This document shows, one piece after another, positions 55,857-63,184 of a stretch of 64,000 bases of DNA. The DNA lies in contig NZ_SIRE01000004.1 in the NCBI RefSeq assembly GCF_004307995.1, forward strand, positions 62,001 to 126,000, in the 5' to 3' direction. Both the position numbers and the translations under genes were made by a program. This stretch comes from Paenibacillus thalictri (GTDB lineage Bacteria; Bacillota; Bacilli; Paenibacillales; NBRC-103111). The number at the start of each line of letters is the position of its first letter. Position 1 is the stretch's first letter. The notes beneath the pieces are model-generated. The model did not search any database. It was not told where the DNA came from and was given only the letters and a program-made list of their open reading frames with translations.

Positions 55857-55885
55857 TTGCTCTACTAGAAAAAGACAACTAATAT
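55857..55885 (+). promoter_or_regulatory. Promoter of the Asp-box protein gene
   Basis: TTGCTC (55857-55862), 17-base spacer, TAATAT (55880-55885). The expected start of transcription, near 55892, falls at the left edge of the cre-containing palindrome. Confidence 0.5.
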
Positions 55886-55890
55886 ATGAA

Positions 55891-55916
55891 CTGTAATGTA
55901 AGCGGATACATTACAG
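55891..55916. promoter_or_regulatory. CcpA cre site inside a perfect 10-base inverted repeat
   Basis: AATGTAAGCGGATACATT (55895-55912) fits the cre consensus WWTGNAARCGNWWWCAWW at every position. The arms extend to CTGTAATGTA (55891-55900) and TACATTACAG (55907-55916), a perfect 10-base dyad around AGCGGA. At the transcription start it should repress when glucose is present. Confidence 0.75.
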
Positions 55917-55978
55917 CAAGCGCTGTTGGACACTTGATTTCATTTGCCACTCATTCTAAAAACAAGGGAGTTTTGGCC

Positions 55979-57589
55979 ATGTATTCTTTTAAAAAATATT
56001 GCTTAAAAAAATCCGGTACCTTCCTGTCTGCCGCCGTACTGCTGTTGAGCATGTTCTCCTTGCTGCTCATTCCTGCGCCGCTTCAAGCGGCCGCTCTTTC
56101 CGGCAAAACGACGGTGTACAATCTCGGTACAGGTTACTACAACCTGCGCACGGTTGATATTGAAAAATATGATTCGAACAATCTGGTCGTTGCTTGGCGC
56201 AACCAATACAGCAGCTCCAAAGGCGATATGGGCGACATTATGTATGCCTACTCCAGCGACGGCGGATCCACATGGAGCGCGGCGCAAACGATGGTCCAGC
56301 ATGATGCGACCTGGGCCTACGGGAACGTCATTCTGTACCAGGACAGAGGCATGATCTATGCCTTTGTCGGCCGCGTGCCGGCGACGGCGTCCAGCTCGGA
56401 AACACAGAAACTGATCGCTTTTAAAAGCACCGACAAAGGCGTTACTTGGTCCAGCCATACGCTGACTCTAGGTTATACGGGTACAACCATCGGCGGCGGC
56501 AAAATTGTCAAACATAGCGGCGTTTATTTGATGCCGTTCCATACAAACGACGGCACGCGGATACACGGCGTTCTGAAATCGACGGACTTGTCGTCGTGGA
56601 GCCTTGCGGGTACGATTCCGAATTCGTCGGGCGCATTTTTGCAGGAAGGTTTTATCGCCGAAGACCAGGACAATGCCAGCAATCTGGTCATCAAGATGCG
56701 CGCCGCTTCCGGCGGTTACGTGTACAGCTCCTCCAGCACGGATAACGGCACAACCTGGTCCAATGCCGTTCAGGACACCAACATCCCCAATTACAATGCA
56801 AAAGGCTTCTTCGCCAAAGACAGCAACGGGCAGTATATAACGATTTACAATACGGCCTCCGACCGGAACACGCTTTATTTTAAAACAAAAAAACCGGGAG
56901 CAAGCTGGACCACGGGGCAGCTGTTTGCCGACGACAGCGGCTGGGATACGTATACGATGGCGATTGAATACAGCCCGGGGAAATTTTATGCGGCATGGGA
57001 AAACAGCCTGAACAAGGTAATGTTCCAAAAAATCGACCTCGATGCGACAGCACCGCTCGTCGATACGCAGTGGGATTCGACCGGCGGCTGGTCGATCAGC
57101 AATGACGGCGGCACCGTGGAAATCAATCCGGCCGGGCAGCTGCACCTGCTTAACCAGCAGGCGACCGTCTCCAAAATCTATACGGGTACAGCTCCAGCCT
57201 CTGCTCCGTTCACATTGGAATTCCGCGCCCAGGTTGCCGATTATACCGTAAACGATCCGACGACGGCCGTCAGTCTAGGCGCTAAGGTCGCTACCGGATC
57301 GAGACGGCTGATGATCGCCCTGCAGGCCGACGGCGTGTATTCGATGACCAGCAGCACGGCGGGCTGGAGCAAAGTGTACAGCATGACCGGCGATACCGGC
57401 TGGCATACGTGGAAAATTGCCGTAGACAGCAGCTGGAATGCGACGCTGTACAAAGACGGCGGGGCAGCGCTGGCCACTTGGCAAATTCAGACGAATACCG
57501 TCGCCGCCACAACCGAACATTGGGTCACGGGCACAACGTCCAATGCGGCCGAAGCGCGGGTCGATTGGACCAAATTGACCGCGGAGTAA
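55979..57589 (+). CDS. Secreted Asp-box beta-propeller protein (sialidase/glycosidase-like) with C-terminal lectin-like domain
   Basis: 536 residues. Signal peptide (about 1-37, ending PLQAAAL). Asp-boxes SSDGGSTWS, STDKGVTWS and STDNGTTWS occur in a six-bladed propeller-like region (about 45-355), as in GH33 sialidases and related BNR proteins. I could not confirm the sialidase Arg triad, so the activity is open. A C-terminal ~170-residue concanavalin-like domain follows (GWSISNDGGTVEINPAGQLH). ATG 55979 has AAGGGAG upstream; the frame is open to 55886. Catabolite control is likely through the cre site. Confidence 0.72.
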   Translation: MYSFKKYCLKKSGTFLSAAVLLLSMFSLLLIPAPLQAAALSGKTTVYNLGTGYYNLRTVDIEKYDSNNLVVAWRNQYSSSKGDMGDIMYAYSSDGGSTWSAAQTMVQHDATWAYGNVILYQDRGMIYAFVGRVPATASSSETQKLIAFKSTDKGVTWSSHTLTLGYTGTTIGGGKIVKHSGVYLMPFHTNDGTRIHGVLKSTDLSSWSLAGTIPNSSGAFLQEGFIAEDQDNASNLVIKMRAASGGYVYSSSSTDNGTTWSNAVQDTNIPNYNAKGFFAKDSNGQYITIYNTASDRNTLYFKTKKPGASWTTGQLFADDSGWDTYTMAIEYSPGKFYAAWENSLNKVMFQKIDLDATAPLVDTQWDSTGGWSISNDGGTVEINPAGQLHLLNQQATVSKIYTGTAPASAPFTLEFRAQVADYTVNDPTTAVSLGAKVATGSRRLMIALQADGVYSMTSSTAGWSKVYSMTGDTGWHTWKIAVDSSWNATLYKDGGAALATWQIQTNTVAATTEHWVTGTTSNAAEARVDWTKLTAE

Positions 57590-57610
57590 GTTTCTTCATA
57601 AGTATGGCAT

Positions 57611-57642
57611 AAACGGGTTGAGGCATCTGCTTCAACCCGTTT
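57611..57642 (+). terminator. Terminator of the Asp-box protein gene
   Basis: AAACGGGTTGA (57611-57621) and TCAACCCGTTT (57632-57642) form an 11-base stem with a 10-base loop, followed by CTTT. Confidence 0.8.
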
Positions 57643-57930
57643 CTTTACGCCGGCGGAAGCCGGTTGCCTTCTTTTTCAAAATCTGCGGCCAAGCTTGGAA
57701 AATTGAATAGATCTCTTCTCGTAGAACCATTTGCTTATAAGCCTCTCGACTAAAAATATGAACTTTGTGTGAATTATTTTATAAAAATAATAGCTAAATA
57801 GGCATTGACAAATTTTAGTAGGCGATTATAAGATAGGGGTGTCGATAGTGAGTGCACACATTGTCGACTTTCTGAAGATGAGGTACTGTTTGTTAGCGCT
57901 GATCAGTCACCTCGGGCCGCAGAAATTTTT

Positions 57931-57963
57931 TTTACATCTTGAATGATAATGATTATCATTATC
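57931..57963 (+). promoter_or_regulatory. Fur-box promoter of the small secreted protein gene
   Basis: TTTACA (57931-57936), 17-base spacer, TATCAT (57954-57959). A Fur box GATAATGATTATCATTATC (57945-57963) covers the -10. It contains a perfect 7-1-7 site TGATAATGATTATCA (57944-57958) and differs from the classic 19-base consensus at the centre base only. Iron limitation should switch the gene on. Confidence 0.88.
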
Positions 57964-58127
57964 TATACAGAGCGCTTTTTCTGTGGCATCTTACACTCAG
58001 GAAAGTGGGGTGAAGCTAGCCGGTTCGTTCGTTTGGTTCGTTGTTTATTTATTCGAGACAATTGTCGCAGCTTATTCGTACCCGTTGTCGTACTACAAAA
58101 AAACAAAAAACCAAGGAGTGTGTCCAA

Positions 58128-58529
58128 ATGAGATTGTCCATGAAAAAGTCGTTATCTTTGTTGCTGCTGGTGTTCGTACTTGCGCTTGCCTTTGCCGTTC
58201 CGGCCATGGCCGCAAGCAAATCTTATGAATTTTATTATGGCGGGAGCTCCACTTCTCCTTACAATTCGCATGTTAACGGTTATATCGTAGGTTCGGCCGA
58301 TGTGACAGGAACAACCGTTACTATCACGCTGTCCGGAGACAATTACGGTGATTTACAAGCCGATGATGGCTCCGCCACTTTTGTAACTGCCTCCAAATCG
58401 TTTAATGGCAGCGGTGATTCGGTGTTCACTTTCACAAACTCCAACCCTACGAGTGATATCAATACATTGCTTTATGTGGATGCAGGTCCTCATTCGACGA
58501 CTTACCCACTTACGATTCACTGGAACTAA
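58128..58529 (+). CDS. Small secreted protein, candidate diverged NEAT-like hemophore
   Basis: 133 residues: signal peptide (1-28, AMA|ASK) and one ~105-residue all-beta domain. Strand pattern and spacing run parallel to a NEAT domain: SYEFYY start, SADVTGTTVTITLSGDNYGD in the place of KLTV..GKKYVSFTLK, SVFTFTNSNPTSDINTLLYV in the place of TRVVRFEV..VKVYW, and HSTTYPLTIHW in the place of YDHEYDVELGF. The haem-ligand YxxxY of NEAT domains would then be His122-xxx-Tyr126. No wall anchor is present. The strong Fur box and the NEAT-SLH gene next door support a role in iron or haem capture. The NEAT relation is inference. ATG 58128 follows AAGGAG. Confidence 0.6.
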   Translation: MRLSMKKSLSLLLLVFVLALAFAVPAMAASKSYEFYYGGSSTSPYNSHVNGYIVGSADVTGTTVTITLSGDNYGDLQADDGSATFVTASKSFNGSGDSVFTFTNSNPTSDINTLLYVDAGPHSTTYPLTIHWN

Positions 58530-58570
58530 GCCTGCTTCGGCAGTGCTGTAAAGATTAACCTAAGCCAAGG

Positions 58571-58605
58571 CGAAAAGTGGTTGTATCCCAACCGCTTTTC
58601 GTTTT
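58571..58605 (+). terminator. Terminator after the small secreted protein gene
   Basis: CGAAAAGTGGTTG (58571-58583) pairs with CAACCGCTTTTCG (58589-58601), with one G-U-type mismatch, and TTTT follows. It separates the small gene from the NEAT-SLH gene, so read-through would yield much less of the latter. Confidence 0.8.
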
Positions 58606-58654
58606 GGCGTTTATGTTGGTCCAAGAGCGAATTTAAGAAGGAGTGTACTTAAAG

Positions 58655-61600
58655 TTGAAAAGCAACGTAAAGCAGTCCATCGCCGTATGGCTTGCATTAG
58701 CACTGTTTGTGTCTTCTTTTTTGTCTTCGTTTCAAATTGGCATCGGAACAGCCGAAGCTGCAGATGGGCTTAACAATGGCGAATATCCGGTCGGCTATCG
58801 ATACTTAAAGGACGGAACTAACGATTCTTCCGCCGCATACTCTTATTTGTACGTAGAGAACTCAGGCAAGCTGATCGTGCAGGACGGGAGCTTCAAGCTC
58901 CAACATCAGATCCAGCCTAAATACTATAAATATTTCCAATACTTCGGCTTTCGCAAAGCGGGAGCGAGCAAAGCGGTCATTAACAGCGCGACCCAGCAGA
59001 TTCAGGGTATGGACGGTTACCAGCAGGTCCCTGTTCAAGACGCTACCGACGGTTCGGGCAATAAAGTCGCAACGATCGATGTGGAGGCACTTACCCAGAA
59101 CCCGGATTTGCTGATGCATATCGTGATCAAAGACGATCCGGACTACTCGCCGGGATTTGTATACGATTACTGGTACAATGTACAGCTGTCGATTGATCTC
59201 AGCACCCTGCCCGGCTTCGAGGGCAATAACTGTAATCCAGGTGCAGATACGCCTATGGCGATCACGCTGCCGCAGCTTCAAACACTTGTTGCCGATGCCA
59301 AGTCGGTCACAGCAAGCACTTATGAAGGCACCCAATTGGGGGCGTATCCAATCGGGTCCAGGCAACCTCTGCTTGACAAAATTACGATGGCGGATAATCT
59401 GATCGCCTCAAGCAACGTGAATTCTGAGTTGATCAAAGAGGTATACAATGCGCTGAACAGCGCCCTGAATAAGTATAAATACAGCATTAATTCCGTAGTC
59501 GATAAGCAAGCCCTTCGTGAGTTCCTGCCTATTGCTATGGAGGATTTCGCCAATATGCACGGAGCCGGATATGCAGAATGCAAGGAAGGATTTTCCTATC
59601 CTCCTGTCACGCCCGGGGAGTATGCTTCATTTAGCACACTAAAAGATTCCTGGCAAAAGAATATCATCAACGCACAAGACGTCCTGACGACTGTGCAAGC
59701 AAGTGAGTCGGATGTAACAAAAGCATTCAATAGGCTTAAAGACTATCAAGCAAGTAAATACATCTTTACCGAAAATCCCGTTAAAATCATTCCTTTGGAT
59801 TCATTGAATCCAACAACCGTACCGTCGCAAAATGCACCGGAGCTCTCCCGCACTTCCGTATTTATCAATAAAGTAGACGGTCTCGACCCCCTAAGGGCCA
59901 ATTTGACCTTCATCGGCGTTACCCCGGAAGAGCTGGTTAAATCCGAGCCCGACAAGTTATCCAAAAACAACGGAGCAAGCTTCTCCATCACGGGTCTGGA
60001 TTATAACAATGAGTATTACCGAGCGATTCCGGTTCTGAAAAGCTCCGATACGCAAAAGAAAACGTACCAAGTTAATATCCGCAGGGCCGGTATTCAGGAT
60101 CAATATTGGAATGGCCAATCCTACATCAGCTACAAGCTGAACGGCGTTACCAAAGAAATCTACATCAGCTACAACGGTAATCAGTTGGATGCTCTGACTC
60201 GTGCGGCGGATAATGCCCAAACGATACTTCAGCAAGCGACGGCCCAGCCCGGATTTGAGGCTGCCTACCAAACGGCCAAAACTTCGCTGCAAGCGAAGAT
60301 TGACGCCGCCAGGTCGACCGCAGCCAACTTGGCAGCTACCCGTCCGCAAATCACCACAGCAAGCACGGCATTGTCCGATGCGCTGACCGCTTTTAAAGTA
60401 ACGGTCACGTATCCGCTGTACTTCTCGGCCGTGGACGCCACGAAGGACACTTTTTCCAGCATGGAAAGCTACTTCCTGAAGCCTGCCGTCATCTCTACGG
60501 TCGGCAGCGTGACCTACTCGACCTATGCGTCCTTTACCGTCAAGAGCAGCTCGATCGTGAAGGAATTCAAAGTCAAGACAGGCGGACAATTGACAGATAC
60601 CCAGGTTGTCAGCCAAGATACGGCGGCAGATACCCGGGTCGTCAAATTCAAGGTGGATGATCCGGCAGCGCTTGTCGATGCTTCGGTGCACATTTCCATA
60701 CCGGCGCAAAATTATGACATGACGCACAGCATCCGCTTGAACTTTAACGGCGTGGACAACAGCGCGTTGTCCCAGGCCATTTCCAGCGCCAACACGTTAT
60801 ACCGTGCAGCTGTCGTCGGCACGCAGCCGGGACAATATCCGCAAGCGGCCAAAGATGCGCTGCAAGCTGCTATTAACGCTGCAGGCCTGGAGGCTACCCG
60901 CTTAAACGGCACAAGCGCTTTGTCCGCAACTGCGCTGCAAACGCTGCAGCAAGCCGTTAACACGTTTAAGGCTTCCGTCTTAACGCAATCGGATGAGCTT
61001 ACGGACGGCAACTACACGATTCCTTTTACCATTTACAAAAAAGGCACCGATGAAACGTCGGTTATGTTCGATTACGTCGACAAAAACAGCGGGAAATTAA
61101 CCGTAGCCGGCGGCAAAAAATACGTCTCGTTTACGCTCAAACAAAGCGAGGAAACCAAATCGTTCAAAACGGAAGTAAACGGTGTCCTGACGGAAACGGA
61201 AATCGTCAGCTCCGATACTGCCGCCAACACACGGATTGTGCGCTTTGAAGTTCCCGATTTGAAATCACGTTTGAACGGCTGGGTCAAAATTTACTGGCTG
61301 CTGCCTCCGCCGATCGGCTTGTACGACCATGAATACGACGTCGAGCTTGGCTTTGGCACACCGGTACCGGCAGGCGTCGATAAAAGCGAACTCTCCGGCC
61401 AAATTCAAACCGCGGAAGCGAAACTGGCCGCAGCTGTTGAAGGGAGTGCGGTTGGGCAATATGCCACAGGTTCCAAAGCCGTTCTGCAAACTGCGATCGA
61501 TCAGGCCAAAACGGTAGCCAACAACACGGCAGCCACTCAGCTCATCGTCAACGACGCGGTTGTGGTTTTGAAGAAGGCGATCGCCATTTTCCTGGCAACC

Positions 61601-63016
61601 GTCATTTTGGAAAATAACAACTACACCTTAAGTTTGCCGTCCACGATTACCGACGCCACCGGCACACCGCTGACGAATTTCGTCTCCTCCAATGCCGGTC
61701 TGAAAGTAAGCAACGGCAAGCAAGTTGCAAGCTTTACCCTAGTAAATGGAACTACGCTGAAGAAAGTCCAAGTGAAAAAAGCGGACGGCAGCCGTGAAGA
61801 CGTGCAGCTTACCGCAGCAGCCAAGCAATCCGGTCTTGTGCGGGTATTAAGCACGGATTCGACGATCTCTTTTGAGGTGGCCGATCGTACAGCCGTTTAT
61901 GTGCTCACTTTGCTCGACGCCCAGCAAACGGAACGCGCCTTTGAGATCGGATTTTCCGAGCTTACACCGGTTCCGGTTACGAACCCTGGAACAGGCACCT
62001 ATACCGGCTCCAGTTCCAGCTCGGGCGGAGGCGGAGGCGTCATCATCAAAACGCTTGCCGAAACGCTGAAAGAGGGCATCTATTCGATCGAATATGCGCT
62101 GTATGCCAAAGACACCATGCAGACGTCTCCGGCTAACGAATATGTCAAACATCCAGCCAAGCTGGAAGTGAAGAACGGCAGAAGTTATGCCGTCGTCACG
62201 TTGTCCAGCAGTGCGGTATCCAGTGTCAAATTGGTAGGTTCCGACGGTTCGTTAAACGATCCGGAAGTCGTCTCCAGCAACCCTGGAAACAATGAAAAAA
62301 CGATTCGTTTCGAAGTCAAATATGCCGCTAACCGAGTGACAGCCCAATTCGCGTTGATCGTTGCCGGCAAATATGACGGCAAAACATTTGATGCCGACTT
62401 TGCTTTTGATGCCAGCAGCGCCCAGTTGGTCGAAGCGCCTGCCACCCAAACGCCAAATGGGCAGCCTGCAAGCAGCAGCTTTGCCGACACTCAAAATCAT
62501 TGGGCCAAAACCGGCATCGAACGCGCCGTAGCGCTTGGACTTGTTAATGGCTATGAGGACGGCCGGTTCCGTCCCGATGCCGCCATCAACCGGGCCGAAT
62601 TTACAGCGCTGCTGAACAGAGTGCTGAAACTGGAGCAAAGCTCGGCTCCGCTCAGCTTCTCCGATGCGGACCGCATTCCGGATTGGGTGAAACCGCTCCT
62701 CGCACCGGTCGTGCAAGCAGGCATCATCAACGGCTATGAAGACGGCACATTCCGGGCAGATTACAAAATCACCCGGGCAGAGCTGGCCGTTACCATCGTA
62801 CGTGCGCTGAAGCTGGATGTAAGTGCAGATGCGCAAGTTTCCTTCTCGGACGCGGACAGCATTCCGCAATGGGCCAAAGCGGAAATTGCGGCTGCGCATA
62901 AGCAAGGCTTGATCAGCGGACGGGACAACAACCTGTTCGCCCCGAACGACAGCGCTACGCGTGCTGAAGCGATCACTCTGATTCTGGCGCTGCAAAGCAA
63001 GCTGGAACAGAAGTAA
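58655..63016 (+). CDS. Cell-wall-bound multi-NEAT-domain protein with SLH anchor
   Basis: 1453 residues. Signal peptide (about 1-35, AEAADG). NEAT1 (~36-184, Y170-xxx-Y174 in VYDYWY); two helical spacers (~200-370); a beta region (~370-510); helical spacer; NEAT2 (~585-700, Y687-xxx-H691, YDMTH); helical spacer with GQYP; NEAT3 (~780-905, Y890-xxx-Y894, YDHEY); spacer; diverged NEAT4 (~985-1105, no tyrosine pair); Gly/Ser linker; NEAT5-like (~1130-1255, Y1240 then T/F); three SLH repeats (~1273-1453). NEAT domains bind haem and pass it inward; SLH repeats bind the wall polymer, as in B. anthracis BslK. TTG 58655 has AAGGAG at 58638-58643; the frame opens at a GTG that overlaps that site. The paralogue at 63185 shares this start context. 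Confidence 0.87.
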   Translation: MKSNVKQSIAVWLALALFVSSFLSSFQIGIGTAEAADGLNNGEYPVGYRYLKDGTNDSSAAYSYLYVENSGKLIVQDGSFKLQHQIQPKYYKYFQYFGFRKAGASKAVINSATQQIQGMDGYQQVPVQDATDGSGNKVATIDVEALTQNPDLLMHIVIKDDPDYSPGFVYDYWYNVQLSIDLSTLPGFEGNNCNPGADTPMAITLPQLQTLVADAKSVTASTYEGTQLGAYPIGSRQPLLDKITMADNLIASSNVNSELIKEVYNALNSALNKYKYSINSVVDKQALREFLPIAMEDFANMHGAGYAECKEGFSYPPVTPGEYASFSTLKDSWQKNIINAQDVLTTVQASESDVTKAFNRLKDYQASKYIFTENPVKIIPLDSLNPTTVPSQNAPELSRTSVFINKVDGLDPLRANLTFIGVTPEELVKSEPDKLSKNNGASFSITGLDYNNEYYRAIPVLKSSDTQKKTYQVNIRRAGIQDQYWNGQSYISYKLNGVTKEIYISYNGNQLDALTRAADNAQTILQQATAQPGFEAAYQTAKTSLQAKIDAARSTAANLAATRPQITTASTALSDALTAFKVTVTYPLYFSAVDATKDTFSSMESYFLKPAVISTVGSVTYSTYASFTVKSSSIVKEFKVKTGGQLTDTQVVSQDTAADTRVVKFKVDDPAALVDASVHISIPAQNYDMTHSIRLNFNGVDNSALSQAISSANTLYRAAVVGTQPGQYPQAAKDALQAAINAAGLEATRLNGTSALSATALQTLQQAVNTFKASVLTQSDELTDGNYTIPFTIYKKGTDETSVMFDYVDKNSGKLTVAGGKKYVSFTLKQSEETKSFKTEVNGVLTETEIVSSDTAANTRIVRFEVPDLKSRLNGWVKIYWLLPPPIGLYDHEYDVELGFGTPVPAGVDKSELSGQIQTAEAKLAAAVEGSAVGQYATGSKAVLQTAIDQAKTVANNTAATQLIVNDAVVVLKKAIAIFLATVILENNNYTLSLPSTITDATGTPLTNFVSSNAGLKVSNGKQVASFTLVNGTTLKKVQVKKADGSREDVQLTAAAKQSGLVRVLSTDSTISFEVADRTAVYVLTLLDAQQTERAFEIGFSELTPVPVTNPGTGTYTGSSSSSGGGGGVIIKTLAETLKEGIYSIEYALYAKDTMQTSPANEYVKHPAKLEVKNGRSYAVVTLSSSAVSSVKLVGSDGSLNDPEVVSSNPGNNEKTIRFEVKYAANRVTAQFALIVAGKYDGKTFDADFAFDASSAQLVEAPATQTPNGQPASSSFADTQNHWAKTGIERAVALGLVNGYEDGRFRPDAAINRAEFTALLNRVLKLEQSSAPLSFSDADRIPDWVKPLLAPVVQAGIINGYEDGTFRADYKITRAELAVTIVRALKLDVSADAQVSFSDADSIPQWAKAEIAAAHKQGLISGRDNNLFAPNDSATRAEAITLILALQSKLEQK

Positions 63017-63040
63017 ACTGCAAGCGGGATTAAGTAAGAG

Positions 63041-63078
63041 GCCCGAAGATGCCGGTATCCGGTATTTTCGGGCTTTTT
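63041..63078 (+). terminator. Terminator of the multi-NEAT gene
   Basis: GCCCGAA (63041-63047) and TTCGGGC (63067-63073) with an inner CCGG/CCGG stem, followed by TTTTT (63074-63078). Confidence 0.9.
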
Positions 63079-63110
63079 GCAATGATTATACAAAATTACC
63101 CATATATGTA

Positions 63111-63143
63111 TTGACGTAATATATGATAATGATTATCATTATC
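63111..63143 (+). promoter_or_regulatory. Fur-box promoter of the second NEAT-SLH gene
   Basis: TTGACG (63111-63116), 17-base spacer, TATCAT (63134-63139), covered by GATAATGATTATCATTATC (63125-63143). The Fur box, -10 and spacing are identical to the promoter at 57931-57963. Confidence 0.9.
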
Positions 63144-63184
63144 TATGTACAAAAATATGAGATTATAAAGGAGCCTGCTTAAAG

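Larger units (their letters stand above)
57590..58127. other. Long intergenic region upstream of the haem-uptake-like locus
   Basis: 538 bases. It holds the Asp-box gene terminator (57611-57642), an AT-rich dyad ATTATTTT-ATA-AAAATAAT (57773-57791), a good sigma-A promoter TTGACA (57805-57810), 16 bases, TATAAG (57827-57832), and the Fur-box promoter at 57931-57963 followed by a leader of about 160 bases. No convincing gene was seen. Confidence 0.6.

Noticed and set aside
57842-57944. Small open frame of about 32 codons between the two promoters upstream of the haem locus
   Set aside because: It has no ribosome site and no protein-like pattern; chance is more likely.
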